A stretch of DNA of 64,000 nucleotides from Bog-756 sp963776225 (GCA_963776225.1 CAVZLL010000003.1:620001-684000), one strand, 5' to 3'; numbered from the stretch's first letter, positions 51,451 through 60,650 are shown. Program-made: numbers and translations. Notes: a model not told the origin generated them from the letters alone.

Positions 51451-54354
51451 TTGCCGAAGAAGATCCGGGTCTACGAGCTCGCCCATGAGCTCGGCCTGAC
51501 CAACAAGGAAGCCCTGGACCTCTGCCTGTCCCTCGGGATGGGCGTCAAGAGCCATTCGTCGTCCATCGAGGACGCGCAAGCCGACCGCGCCCGCAGGAAG
51601 GCGGACCGGGATGGCCTCCGGCGCGAGGTCCAGCCGGAGGAGCCGGCACCGCCGGCGAAGGAGGCACCGGCGAAGAAGGCGGTCGCCAAGAAGGCGACGC
51701 CTGGAGCACCGACCGGGGAGCCCACGACCGATCCCCTGTCCGGTGGCGACCGTACCCCCGCCCGGCCCGCCGCGGCGGCTGCCACCCCGCCCCCGCAGAA
51801 GCGGGCCGGTACCCGGCTGATCACCAGCCGTCCGGCCTCGGAGCAGCCCTCGGTGGCCATTCCCCCGCGCCCCGCGCCACCGGCCGCCCCGGCCGTCCAG
51901 TCTCCCGCGGCTCCGGCACCGCCCGCAGCTCCGCGACCTGCTCCGGTCGCGCCGGCAGCGGCCGCTCCTGCCGCGCCCGCCACTGCCCGCCCGGCGCCCG
52001 CACGCCCGCAACCCGCCCCGTCGGCAGGCGTACCGGATGCTCCGGCAGCGGCCCCCGCGGCGCCGACCCCGGCGGCCCCCGGGACGTCGCCACCCTCGTC
52101 GGCCCCGGTCCGGCCACCGACCAGTGCGTCCGGCCGGCCGATCCCCCCGCCTCCGGGAGGACCTCCCCGTTCGGTCACCGGCAAGCCCATCCCGCCGCCC
52201 CCCGGGTCCGGTGGACGGCGCCCCGGCCCGGGCGCCCCCCGGCCCGGTTCCCCGAGCGGCTATGCAGGCCGCCCCAGCGGCCCCGGCGCGGGACGACCCG
52301 CAGGACCGCGGCCCGGTGGCCTCCCCGGATCCACCGGCGGCGGATACGGCGGGCGGAGCGGAGGAGGGTCCACCGGCGGCTACGCCGGGCGTCCCGGCGG
52401 GGGTCCCGGTGGGGGCCCCGGTGGTGGTGGGCCGGGAGGGCGCGGCGGTCCCGGAGTGGGTCGGGGCAGGCCCAACCAGCGACGCCCACGCCGCCGCCGC
52501 CGCAATCTCGAGGAGCTCGAGCCGACCCAGCTGACCGCCTATGCCCCCTCGACCGCGCCGGTGCCGGACGCCGAGGTCATCGTCGAGCGCGGTTCGACCG
52601 CGCGCGACCTCGGCCCCAAGCTCAACCGGTCGGCCGGTGACGTGATCCGATTCCTGCTGCTCCAGGGCGAGATGGTCACCGCGACCCAGTCGCTGACCGA
52701 CGACATGATCGAGCTGTTCGCCGCCGAGCTCGGTGCCGAGGTGCGACTGGTCGACCCGGGCGAGGAGCGCGAAGCCGAGCTGCTCGCCAAGTTCTTCAAC
52801 GAGGACGAGGAAGAGGAGGACGAGACCGAGCTCCGGCCCCGGCCGCCGGTGGTCACCGTCATGGGTCACGTCGACCATGGGAAGACCCTGCTGCTCGATC
52901 GGATCCGCTCGGCGAACGTGGTGGCCGGCGAGGCCGGTGGCATCACCCAGCACATCGGTGCGTACCAGGTGGAGTGGCACGGCCATCCGATCACCTTCAT
53001 CGACACGCCGGGCCACGAGGCCTTCACCGCCATGCGGGCCCGTGGCGCCGAGGTGACCGACATCGTGGTGCTGGTCGTCGCGGCCGACGACGGCGTGATG
53101 CCCCAGACCGTCGAGGCGATCGACCACGCCAGGGCGGCGGACGTGCCGATCGTGGTGGCGGTCAACAAGATCGACCGGGAGGAGGCCGATCCCAACCGGG
53201 TTCTCCAGCAGCTCTCGGAGCACGGACTGGTTCCCGAAGCCTGGGGTGGCGACACGATCACCGTCGAGGTCTCGGCGCTCCAGGACCTCGGCATCGAAGA
53301 CCTGCTCGAGCAGATCGTCCTGGTCGCCGAGGTCGAGGAGCTCACCGCGACGCCAGAGGGACGGGCCATGGGCGTCGTCCTCGAGGCCGAGCTCGAGATC
53401 GGCCGCGGCCCGGTGGCGTCGGTCGTCGTCCAGAGAGGCACCCTGCGGGTCGGGGATCCGATCGTCGCCGGTGCCGCCTGGGGCAAGGTCAAGGCCCTGG
53501 TCGACGACCACGGCGAGCAGATCAAGGAGGCCCCACCCTCCACGCCGGTCCAGGTGCTCGGCTTCTCCGAGCCCCCGGAGGCCGGCGACGAATTCCGGGT
53601 GGCTCCGGAGCTGGCGCAGGCCCGGACCATCGGGGAGGCGCGGGCGCACCGCTACCGGGTCGCCGGGCACGTGCCGGCGGCCACCTCTGCGCTGGGCGGG
53701 GCCAAGCTCGAGGACCTGTTCGAGCAGATCCAGCGGGGTGAGACGGCCACGCTGAACCTGATCCTCAAGGCCGACGTGCGCGGCTCCCTCGAGGCGGTCA
53801 CCGAGAGCCTCCGCAAGCTCGAACGGGACGACGTGAAGCTGAGCTTCGTCCACCGCGGCGTGGGCGGGATCACCGAGTCGGACGTGGAGCTGGCCCAGGC
53901 ATCCAACGCCACCATCATCGGGTTCAACGTGCGCCCGGACCGGCGCGCACGGGAGATGGCCGCGAAGGCCGACGTCGAGATCCGCACCTACGAGATCATC
54001 TACAAGCTGCTCGAGGACCTCGAGTCGGCCATGCTCGGCATGCTCGCACCCGTCTTCGAGGAGATCGTCACCGGTGAGGCCGAGGTCCGCCAGGTGTTCC
54101 GGATCCCGCGGGTCGGGGCCATCGCCGGCTGCTACGTCCGTGACGGCGTGATCACCCGCGGCTCGAAGGTCCGCTTCCTGCGCGACGGCGTGGTCATCTG
54201 GAAGGGCGCGGTCACCTCGCTCCGGAGGTTCAAGGACGACGTCCGGGAGGTACAGGCCGGCTTCGAATGCGGCATCGGGCTCTCCGACTACCAGGACCTC
54301 AAGGAGGGCGACATCATCGAGACCTACGACGAGCGGGAGATCCCCCGCACCTGA
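51451..54354 (+). CDS. infB: Translation initiation factor IF-2
   Basis: This 967-residue GTPase delivers initiator tRNA to the ribosome. It begins with an IF2_N module ('KKIRVYELAHELGLTNKEAL'). A long disordered stretch (about 60-350) of Ala, Pro, Lys and then Gly/Arg repeats follows, and a second IF2_N module lies at about 355-410. The G domain has 'GHVDHGKT' at 472-479, 'FIDTPGHEAF' and 'VVAVNKIDREEAD'. Domains II-IV close the protein ('SVVVQRGTLRVGDPIVAG', 'GFNVRPDRRAREMA', 'YQDLKEGDIIE'). Such a long Pro/Gly-rich middle is usual in actinobacterial IF-2. The TTG start gives the canonical 'MPKKIRVYELA' N-terminus. Confidence 0.96.
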   Translation: MPKKIRVYELAHELGLTNKEALDLCLSLGMGVKSHSSSIEDAQADRARRKADRDGLRREVQPEEPAPPAKEAPAKKAVAKKATPGAPTGEPTTDPLSGGDRTPARPAAAAATPPPQKRAGTRLITSRPASEQPSVAIPPRPAPPAAPAVQSPAAPAPPAAPRPAPVAPAAAAPAAPATARPAPARPQPAPSAGVPDAPAAAPAAPTPAAPGTSPPSSAPVRPPTSASGRPIPPPPGGPPRSVTGKPIPPPPGSGGRRPGPGAPRPGSPSGYAGRPSGPGAGRPAGPRPGGLPGSTGGGYGGRSGGGSTGGYAGRPGGGPGGGPGGGGPGGRGGPGVGRGRPNQRRPRRRRRNLEELEPTQLTAYAPSTAPVPDAEVIVERGSTARDLGPKLNRSAGDVIRFLLLQGEMVTATQSLTDDMIELFAAELGAEVRLVDPGEEREAELLAKFFNEDEEEEDETELRPRPPVVTVMGHVDHGKTLLLDRIRSANVVAGEAGGITQHIGAYQVEWHGHPITFIDTPGHEAFTAMRARGAEVTDIVVLVVAADDGVMPQTVEAIDHARAADVPIVVAVNKIDREEADPNRVLQQLSEHGLVPEAWGGDTITVEVSALQDLGIEDLLEQIVLVAEVEELTATPEGRAMGVVLEAELEIGRGPVASVVVQRGTLRVGDPIVAGAAWGKVKALVDDHGEQIKEAPPSTPVQVLGFSEPPEAGDEFRVAPELAQARTIGEARAHRYRVAGHVPAATSALGGAKLEDLFEQIQRGETATLNLILKADVRGSLEAVTESLRKLERDDVKLSFVHRGVGGITESDVELAQASNATIIGFNVRPDRRAREMAAKADVEIRTYEIIYKLLEDLESAMLGMLAPVFEEIVTGEAEVRQVFRIPRVGAIAGCYVRDGVITRGSKVRFLRDGVVIWKGAVTSLRRFKDDVREVQAGFECGIGLSDYQDLKEGDIIETYDEREIPRT

Positions 54355-54424
54355 TCAGGACCGGCGTCCCAGAGGGCCGGCGGCCGGCGGGCGGCCCGGT
54401 GGTCGTGGATGGACCGGAGGAGTT

Positions 54425-54832
54425 GTGGCACGTCGTCAGGGCAACCGTGGAGCCGCCCCCTATCCCCGCTCGCTGCGGGTCAACCAGGTCCTCCGCCAGG
54501 TGGTCGCCGAAGAGCTCGAGCGGTTGGCCGATGCCGACGAACGGTTGCGCCTGGTCACGGTCACCTCGGTCGACACCGCCCCCGACCTGCGCCACGCCAC
54601 GGTCTTCCTGAGCTCGCTCTCCGAGGACGCCGCCGCGGCACTCGACGAGCGGCGGGTCCAGGTGCAACGTGCGGTCGGCCGCCAGGTGCAGATGAAGCGG
54701 ACGCCGCAGCTCGTGTTCGCCCAGGATCCCGCCGTGGTGGCCGGGGACCGGGTCGAGGCCGTGCTCCGGCGGATCCGCGAGACGGGACCGGACGGAGCCC
54801 CTCGCGGGGACGGACCGGGGCACACGGCGTGA
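54425..54832 (+). CDS. rbfA: 30S ribosome-binding factor RbfA
   Basis: This 135-residue cold-shock assembly factor has the KH-like RbfA core: 'RSLRVNQVLRQVVAEELERL', 'VTVTSVDTAPDLRHATVFLS' and 'RTPQLVFAQDPAVVAGDRVE'. The usual C-terminal flexible tail is present. GTG 54425 follows GGAGGAGTT, a strong ribosome site, and lies 70 nt after infB. Its stop overlaps the truB start by 4 bases (GTGA). Length is within the family range. Confidence 0.95.
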   Translation: MARRQGNRGAAPYPRSLRVNQVLRQVVAEELERLADADERLRLVTVTSVDTAPDLRHATVFLSSLSEDAAAALDERRVQVQRAVGRQVQMKRTPQLVFAQDPAVVAGDRVEAVLRRIRETGPDGAPRGDGPGHTA

Positions 54833-55719
54833 GCCCCGCACCGGCCGGGCAGGTCAACGGCCTGGTCGTCGTCGACAAGGAGGCCGGATGGACGTCCCAC
54901 GACGTGGTGGCCCGCTGCCGGCGGATCTTCGGGCAGAAGCGGGTCGGCCACGCTGGCACGCTCGATCCCGACGCCACCGGGGTCCTGCTGGTCGGGCTCG
55001 GGCGGTCCACCCGACTCCTGCGGTTCCTCACCGCGCTCCCGAAGACCTATGAGGCCGAGGTCGTCCTCGGGACGGCAACCTCCACCCTGGACGCCTCCGG
55101 GGAGGTCACCGGCACCTGGGACATGTCGGGCGTGCCCCTGGCGGCGGTGCGGGACGCGGCGGGCGCGCTCACCGGGCCGATCGAACAGGTACCCCCGATG
55201 GTCTCCGCGGTCAAGGTCGGGGGCCGGCGGTTGCACGCACTGGCCCGCGAAGGGATCGAGGTCGAGCGACAGCCGCGCCCGGTCACGGTGCACCGTTTCG
55301 AGGTCGCGCCGTCACAGGCTCCGCAGGTCTACCGGATCGAGGTCGAGTGCTCGTCGGGCACCTACGTCCGGGTGCTGGCCGCCGATCTCGGGCAGTCGCT
55401 CGGCGGCGGAGCCCACCTGCGGAACCTGCGCCGGACCAGGATCGGGTCGTTCACCGCCGAGGACGCCCGGCCGCTCGGCGAGCTGACCGGGGCGGTGGTC
55501 CTCTCCCCGGCGCAGGCCATGCGCGACCTCGACCAGGTGGTCGTGCCGCTCGATGCCCAGAAGCTGGTCGCCCGCGGCCTCCCCCTCGACCGTGTGCCGC
55601 TCGGGGTCTCCGGTGAGGGCCCCTGGGGACTGATCGACGACCGCCACCACCTGCTGGCGGTCTACGAGGCCACCGAGACCGACCGCATCCGCCCGGCCGT
55701 GGTGGTCGGAACCGGGTGA
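54829..55719 (+). CDS. truB: tRNA pseudouridine(55) synthase TruB
   Basis: This 296-residue enzyme makes pseudouridine 55 in the T-loop of tRNAs. The catalytic Asp46 lies in 'GHAGTLDPDATGVLLVGLGR'. 'LVVVDKEAGWTSHDVV' opens the protein, followed by 'KTYEAEVVLGTATSTLDASG', 'QVPPMVSAVKVGGRRLHALA' and 'SSGTYVRVLAADLG'. A C-terminal PUA-like domain is present. The frame is open upstream into rbfA; GTG 54829 overlapping the rbfA stop is the natural start. ribF follows after 72 nt with its own -10 element. Confidence 0.96.
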   Translation: MSPAPAGQVNGLVVVDKEAGWTSHDVVARCRRIFGQKRVGHAGTLDPDATGVLLVGLGRSTRLLRFLTALPKTYEAEVVLGTATSTLDASGEVTGTWDMSGVPLAAVRDAAGALTGPIEQVPPMVSAVKVGGRRLHALAREGIEVERQPRPVTVHRFEVAPSQAPQVYRIEVECSSGTYVRVLAADLGQSLGGGAHLRNLRRTRIGSFTAEDARPLGELTGAVVLSPAQAMRDLDQVVVPLDAQKLVARGLPLDRVPLGVSGEGPWGLIDDRHHLLAVYEATETDRIRPAVVVGTG

Positions 55720-55777
55720 GCGGGAGCCGGGTCATCGGCACCCGCTCGAGACCGACGGTTGGCTGCTGACGCGGCGG

Positions 55778-55783
55778 TAACCT
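55778..55783 (+). promoter_or_regulatory. -10 element of ribF
   Basis: TAACCT ends 8 nt before ATG 55792, predicting a leader of about 2 nt, so no FMN riboswitch can precede this gene on that transcript. Confidence 0.5.
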
Positions 55784-55791
55784 TCCAGGCG

Positions 55792-56754
55792 ATGGAGATC
55801 GTGACGGCGGCCGAGCGGCGTGCGCCCCCTCCCGGGGGGTCCGCGGTGACCATCGGCGCCTATGACGGCGTGCACCTGGGCCACCGCGCCCTCCTTGCCG
55901 AGCTTCGGGCCAGGGCCGAGCCGGACGGCCTGGCGACGGTGGTGGTGACCTTCGACCGGCATCCGGCCTCGGTGGTACGGCCAGACTCGGCGCCCAAGCT
56001 CCTCTGCGACCTCGACCAGAAGCTCGAGCTGCTGGCCTCGACCGGGGTGGACCGAACGGTCGTGGTCCGCTTCGACGAGGAGCGGGCAAACGAGACCGCC
56101 GAGGACTTCGTGACGGTCGAGCTGGTCGGGGGCCTCGCCGCCAGGCTGGTGGTGGTGGGGGAGGACTTCCACTTCGGGCACGGGCGCAAGGGGAACGTGG
56201 CCCTTCTCAACGAGATGGGGGACGTCGCCGGGTTCGCGGTGGACGGGGTGGCCCTGGCCTCCGAGGGCCCCGAGGGGCCCGAGCCCACCGAGCCGATCTC
56301 GTCGACGCGGATCCGAACACTGGTCGCCTCGGGCCGGGTCGAGGAGGCGGCCGTGCTGCTGGGTCGCCTCCACCAGGTGCGGGGACCGGTCGTGACCGGC
56401 GACCGGCGGGGGGGCCCGGAGCTCGGGTTCCCGACCGCGAACCTGGCGGTTCCCGAGGCCATCTGCCTGCCCTGCACCGGCATCTACGCCGGGTGGTACG
56501 AGCGCCCCGACGGGACCCGATGGATGGCGGCCGTCTCGATCGGCCGACGACCGACGTTCTACGGGGAGGACGGCGAGGTGCTCGTGGAGGCCCACCTGCT
56601 CGACTTCGCCGGTGATCTCTACGGTGAGCCGGCCCGCCTGTCGTTCGCCGGTCGGTTGCGAGACGAGCTGGCCTTCGACTCGGTGGACGCCCTGGTCGCC
56701 CAGATGGGCCGCGACGTCGAGGCGACCCGGAAGCTGCTGGCCGCACCCGCTTGA
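55792..56754 (+). CDS. ribF: Bifunctional riboflavin kinase / FAD synthetase
   Basis: This 320-residue enzyme makes FMN and then FAD. The N-terminal adenylyltransferase domain has 'VTIGAYDGVHLGHRALL', 'VVTFDRHPASVV', 'VVVGEDFHFGHGRKGN' and 'ISSTRIRTLVASG'. The C-terminal flavokinase domain has 'GPVVTGDRRGGPELGFPTAN', with Gly-Asp-Arg-Arg-Gly, and 'EAHLLDFAGDLYGEPARLSF'. Both halves are complete. ATG 55792 is set by the -10 element and the family N-terminus. The stop overlaps the TTG of the next gene (TTGA). Its place after truB is conserved. Confidence 0.96.
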   Translation: MEIVTAAERRAPPPGGSAVTIGAYDGVHLGHRALLAELRARAEPDGLATVVVTFDRHPASVVRPDSAPKLLCDLDQKLELLASTGVDRTVVVRFDEERANETAEDFVTVELVGGLAARLVVVGEDFHFGHGRKGNVALLNEMGDVAGFAVDGVALASEGPEGPEPTEPISSTRIRTLVASGRVEEAAVLLGRLHQVRGPVVTGDRRGGPELGFPTANLAVPEAICLPCTGIYAGWYERPDGTRWMAAVSIGRRPTFYGEDGEVLVEAHLLDFAGDLYGEPARLSFAGRLRDELAFDSVDALVAQMGRDVEATRKLLAAPA

Positions 56755-57521
56755 GGCGCACCCCGTCGCGGGGGCGGGCCCTCTCCGGCACGCTCGCCGC
56801 CGCCGGCTGCATCGCCGCCGACGACGAGGCAGGCGAGCTCGTCGACGCCGCAGTCGACGCGGACCATCTCGAGCGGATGCTCGGACGTCGTCTGACCGGG
56901 GAGCCGCTGGCCTGGATCACCGGACGGGTCTCGTTCTGCGGCCTCGAGCTCGCGATCGATCCGGGGGTCTACGTCCCACGCTGGCAGTCCGAACCGCTCG
57001 CCCGCCTCGCGGGCCGGTTGCTCCCCGCTGACGGGCTCGCCGTCGATCTGTGCACCGGGTCAGGAGCGGTCGCCCGCTCGATGCAGGCGGCCCGGCCCGG
57101 CGCGCAGGTGGTGGGTACGGAGGTCGACCCCGTTGCGGTGCGCTGTGCCCGCCGCAACGGCGTGACGGTGCTCGAGGGCTCCCTCGACGAGGCGCTCCCG
57201 GCGGCACTCCGGTCCCGGGTCGACGTGATGACCGGGGTCCTCCCCTACGTCCCGAGCGAGGGGATCGAGCTCCTGCCCCGGGACGCCCGCCTCTTCGAGC
57301 CGCACCTCGCGCTGGACGGGGGGATCGACGGGCTCGAGCTGGTCCGAGAGGCGGTGCGACGGAGCCCGCGGTGGGTGCGGCCGGGTGGATGGCTGCTCCT
57401 GGAGGCCGGCGGGGACCAGGTGGACGCGGTCACCGCGCTGTTCGGTGCCGCCGGGTACGGCGAGGTCGGGGTCCTGGTCGACGAGGACGGCGATCCGCGG
57501 GCGGTCTCCGGGAGGCGTTAG
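56751..57521 (+). CDS. PrmC/HemK-related methyltransferase with altered NPPY motif
   Basis: This 256-residue Rossmann methyltransferase resembles the TIGR03704-type PrmC relatives of actinobacteria: 'GEPLAWITGRVSFCGLEL', 'VYVPRWQSEPLAR', motif I 'AVDLCTGSGAVARSM', 'VVGTEVDPVAVRCARRN' and 'LFEPHLALDGGIDGLELV'. True PrmC carries NPPY, which holds the glutamine substrate; here the position reads 'TGVLPYVPSEG', so Asn and the first Pro are missing. The protein may not methylate release factors, or uses another substrate. The TTG start overlaps the ribF stop (TTGA). Its end overlaps the convergent NUDIX-kinase gene by 4 bases. Confidence 0.8.
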   Translation: MRRTPSRGRALSGTLAAAGCIAADDEAGELVDAAVDADHLERMLGRRLTGEPLAWITGRVSFCGLELAIDPGVYVPRWQSEPLARLAGRLLPADGLAVDLCTGSGAVARSMQAARPGAQVVGTEVDPVAVRCARRNGVTVLEGSLDEALPAALRSRVDVMTGVLPYVPSEGIELLPRDARLFEPHLALDGGIDGLELVREAVRRSPRWVRPGGWLLLEAGGDQVDAVTALFGAAGYGEVGVLVDEDGDPRAVSGRR

Positions 57522-58552
57522 TCGGTGGACGGGGGCAGGCACGGCGGTGCGGTGACGCGATCGCCCAGGACACTCTGGATCGTCGACAGAGGCTCCGAAG
57601 TGTCGACCTTCAGGTCCACGGCCATATTCGGGTCCCAGGTCTTGCGCGACTCCTCCACGTGGCTCCAGTCGAACTCGTACCAGCCAGGGATGCCCCGCTC
57701 CCGGTGATCGACGCGCGAGCGATGAAGCGCTGGATCGGAGCACTCGGTCATGATGACCAAGAACCTGGCTCCTTCCTCTGCGGCGACCAGTCGCAGCGCC
57801 TCCACCTGTGCTGCTCGTGCCACGCCGTCCAGGACGACCGACGACCCTCTCCGCAGCTCGGACTGAGCGAGGGCACGAAGGAGAGACCACCCCACCCGCC
57901 CGTGCGCGGGTGGTTCCATGGCATCCAACGCTGCCTGGATCTCCGGGAAGGGTCGAAGGCCACTCATGGCCCAGTCGTGGGCGACGAGCGGCGCGCCCAG
58001 CAAATCGGCCGCAAGCCGTCCGATCGTCGACTTGCCACTGCCCTGGAGGCCGGTGACGAGGACGAGGATCGGCTGACCTGCGCTGGCATGTTCAGCTCCA
58101 GCCAACCCGAGGTCACGAACGAGGGCCCGCGTGAGCCCGCCCATCTCGTCGAGGGGCAGCTCTTCGGGTCGGAACCAACCCACCTCGGAGGTCTCGTCGC
58201 CGTCCGGTCGGGGGGTACCCTCCCTCATCGTGGCATCGAAGACCGTGACGACGTACGCCGACTCGTCGCCGTTCGGATAGGTCACGCGGTACTCGGGACC
58301 TCCGAGGACGCCCAGGATGTTGCCCAGCTCGACCGTGATACCCGCCTCCTCCTCGGCCTCTCGGACGGCACCGTGACGCGGATGCTCACCCGGTTCGATC
58401 GCACCCCCGATGGCCGCCCAGCTCCCCGTGTCGATCAGGCGGACCAGCAGAAGGCGTCCGGCGTCGTCTCGCGGTAGGACCGCCGTCGAGGGGAGCAGGA
58501 GGAGGTCATGGCCCACCTTGTCCCGGAGGTGGCGAACGTGAGGTGAGATCAC
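57518..58552 (-). CDS. NUDIX hydrolase fused to a P-loop kinase-like (AAA_33) domain
   Basis: This 344-residue two-domain protein is unusual. The N-terminal part (about 1-145) is a NUDIX hydrolase with a complete box, 'GAIEPGEHPRHGAVREAEEE' then AGI. The C-terminal part (about 165-340) is an AAA_33/zeta-like kinase with Walker A 'TGLQGSGKST', 'VVLDGVARAAQVEALRLVA' and 'RERGIPGWYEFDWSHVE'. A nucleotide-sugar, nucleotide or RNA-end substrate is possible; none can be named. GTG 58552 is fixed by TACCGT six bases upstream, so the longer frame to 58633 is not used. Base composition is slightly less G+C-rich than the neighbouring operon, which may mean later acquisition. Confidence 0.83.
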   Translation of the reverse strand: MISPHVRHLRDKVGHDLLLLPSTAVLPRDDAGRLLLVRLIDTGSWAAIGGAIEPGEHPRHGAVREAEEEAGITVELGNILGVLGGPEYRVTYPNGDESAYVVTVFDATMREGTPRPDGDETSEVGWFRPEELPLDEMGGLTRALVRDLGLAGAEHASAGQPILVLVTGLQGSGKSTIGRLAADLLGAPLVAHDWAMSGLRPFPEIQAALDAMEPPAHGRVGWSLLRALAQSELRRGSSVVLDGVARAAQVEALRLVAAEEGARFLVIMTECSDPALHRSRVDHRERGIPGWYEFDWSHVEESRKTWDPNMAVDLKVDTSEPLSTIQSVLGDRVTAPPCLPPSTD

Positions 58553-58558
58553 GATTCC

Positions 58559-58564
58559 ACGGTA
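58559..58564 (-). promoter_or_regulatory. -10 element of the NUDIX-kinase gene
   Basis: Minus-strand TACCGT ends 6 nt before the GTG start at 58552, leaderless spacing. Confidence 0.5.
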
Positions 58565-58820
58565 GCTTCGAGGAGCAGGAGCGACGCTCGTCCGGCGGGC
58601 CCGTTGCGCACAGAGTGAGGAGGCCGGAGGCATGCGAGTGGCGCTGGCGGAGAATCTGAACGGGATCGACAGCGTGGACCTGGGCGATCAGCCGGACCAG
58701 CACCGGCGGCGGGACAGGCGCTGATCAGGGTTCATGGCGCGGGCGTCGAGATCGGTCAGTGGCGCCAACACCTCGCCGCGGCCATACCGCAGCATCCCGT
58801 TGTGACTTCAGTGGCCGGGT
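58565..58820. other. Gene-poor gap with no recognised feature
   Basis: This 256-nt stretch separates the NUDIX-kinase promoter from the acyl-CoA synthetase stop. A 30-codon plus-strand frame (58632-58724) has no recognisable homology, and no strong hairpin or repeat is seen. Confidence 0.4.
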
Positions 58821-60650
58821 TCAGTGGACCGAAGGGTCCCCGAGCAGCTCGTTGCGCAGCTCGCGCTTGAGCACCTTCCCGGCGGGGTTGCGGGGAAGGG
58901 GGTCGGACCGGAACCAGAACCGGGCGGGGACGTTGAACGCGGCCAGGCGCTCGCCGACGTGGCGGGTCAGCTCGTCGGCTCCGATCTCGTGGCCGGGACG
59001 CAACACGATGACCGCGCCGACCTCCTCGCCGAGCACCGGATGGGGCACGCCGATGACCGCGCAGTCGGCCACGGCCGGGTGCTCGTGCAGCGCGGCCTCG
59101 ACCTCCACCGAGTAGACGTTCTCGCCGCCCCGGATGATCATGTCCTTCGAGCGGTCGACGATGTGGACGAACCCTTCCTCGTCGATGCGGGCGACGTCCC
59201 CTGTGTGCAACCAGCCGTTGGAGAAGGACAGTGCCGTGTCCTCCGGGCGGTTCCAGTAGCCCCGGACGACATTGGGACCCTTGATCCACAGCTCTCCGGT
59301 ACGACCCGGGTCGGGCTCCTCCCCGATGGGGGGCTCGGCGCCCTGGTAGTCCTCGGGGACAACGGCCACGTCACAGACCGGAGCGGGAGGGCCGACGCTG
59401 TCCGGCTTGCGGACGTAGTCGTCGCCGGCGTTCATGGTGGACATGGCCGAGGTCTCGGTCAGCCCGTACCCGTTGCCGGGGGCCCCGGCGGGGAAGTGCT
59501 CCTTGATCCGGCGGACCAGGTCCGGCGGCGCGGGCGCTCCGCCGTAGGAGATCGACTGGACCGAGGAGGTGTCACGGGTCGCGAACGCCGGCGAGTCGAT
59601 GACCTGCATGACCATGGTCGGGACCCCCCCGAAGATGGTGATCCGCTCCCGCTCGATGAGCTCGAGGGCGCGCTCGGGGTCGAAGTGGTGCATCATGACC
59701 AGCTTGCCGCCGGCCGCAGTGTTGGAGACCAGGATGGCGTGGCAACCGGTGGCGTGGAAGAGCGGCACCGACAGCAGGTTGGCGTTCTGCCCACCGGAGT
59801 CGACGTCGGCGACGGCGCCACTGCGTCGCTTGCTGCCGAGGGAGGCCACGAAGAAGAGGTTCATCAGGTTGGAGACGCTGTTGCGGTGGCTGCCGACCGC
59901 CCCCTTGGGCCGACCGGTGGTGCCCGAGGTGTAGAAGATCGTCGCGTCGTCGTCGGGGTGGATCTCGACCGGTGGCAGGGCGGTCCGGGGTTGCGAGCCG
60001 GCCAGGATTTCGGCGAAGGGGACGACTGGAATCGGCGGTCGTCCGGTCCGGTCGAGGTGTGCACCGACCGCTGCACGTCGTCCCCCGTCGGGATCGTGCT
60101 CCTCGCAGGTCACGATCATCGCCTCGAGATCGGGAACCTGGTCCAGGTGATGGGCGATCCGGCCGAGGCGCTCCTCGTCCGCGAAGACCAGCCTCGAGCC
60201 GGAGTCAGAGAGCCCGTAGGCCAGCTCCTCGCCCACCCACCAGGCGTTGAGGGGTACCACGATGGCCCCCGCCGAGATGGCGGCCCAGAACGCCATCACC
60301 CACTCGGGGAGGTTGCGCATGGCGATGGCCACCCGGTCCCCGGGCCGGATCCCGAACCGCTCGGTGAGGGCGTGCGCCAGCGTCACGACCGACGCGAAGT
60401 GCTCGGCGAAGGTCATCCGTTCGTCCTCGTAGACGAGGAAGTCGGCATCCCCGTGCGCCGCGGAGAGCTCGAGGACGGCCCGCAGGGTCGGGGGGGCGGC
60501 CTTCCAGGTCCGGGTCGGGGCCCCGCGGATCTCCACCACCTCGATCTCGAACAGCTGACCGGGCCCGGTCAGCATGGCGGTCGCCTCGGCACGGCTGGGC
60601 CCGGCCGGAACGGCCTCGCTCGTCTTCATCGGTTCGGCCGCATCGGCCAT
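58821..60650 (-). CDS. Acyl-CoA synthetase (AMP-dependent, ANL superfamily)
   Basis: This 609-residue enzyme activates a fatty or other carboxylic acid to its CoA thioester through an adenylate. It has the AMP-binding loop 'YTSGTTGRPKGAVGSH', 'GYGLTETSAMSTMN', 'GWLHTGDVARIDEEGF', the hinge 'VDRSKDMIIRGGENVYSVEVE' (shown in part: SKDMIIRGGEN) and the catalytic Lys in 'NPAGKVLKREL'. Chain-length preference cannot be read. ATG 60650 has GAGAGGAG upstream at good spacing; longer upstream starts are not conserved. It lies near a wax ester synthase/DGAT on the other strand, which uses acyl-CoA, so a link to storage lipid is plausible. Confidence 0.92.
   Translation of the reverse strand: MADAAEPMKTSEAVPAGPSRAEATAMLTGPGQLFEIEVVEIRGAPTRTWKAAPPTLRAVLELSAAHGDADFLVYEDERMTFAEHFASVVTLAHALTERFGIRPGDRVAIAMRNLPEWVMAFWAAISAGAIVVPLNAWWVGEELAYGLSDSGSRLVFADEERLGRIAHHLDQVPDLEAMIVTCEEHDPDGGRRAAVGAHLDRTGRPPIPVVPFAEILAGSQPRTALPPVEIHPDDDATIFYTSGTTGRPKGAVGSHRNSVSNLMNLFFVASLGSKRRSGAVADVDSGGQNANLLSVPLFHATGCHAILVSNTAAGGKLVMMHHFDPERALELIERERITIFGGVPTMVMQVIDSPAFATRDTSSVQSISYGGAPAPPDLVRRIKEHFPAGAPGNGYGLTETSAMSTMNAGDDYVRKPDSVGPPAPVCDVAVVPEDYQGAEPPIGEEPDPGRTGELWIKGPNVVRGYWNRPEDTALSFSNGWLHTGDVARIDEEGFVHIVDRSKDMIIRGGENVYSVEVEAALHEHPAVADCAVIGVPHPVLGEEVGAVIVLRPGHEIGADELTRHVGERLAAFNVPARFWFRSDPLPRNPAGKVLKRELRNELLGDPSVH

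Noticed and set aside
58632..58724. A 30-codon plus-strand frame in the gap before the acyl-CoA synthetase gene
   Set aside because: There is no homology, no ribosome site and no conserved context; such frames are frequent by chance.
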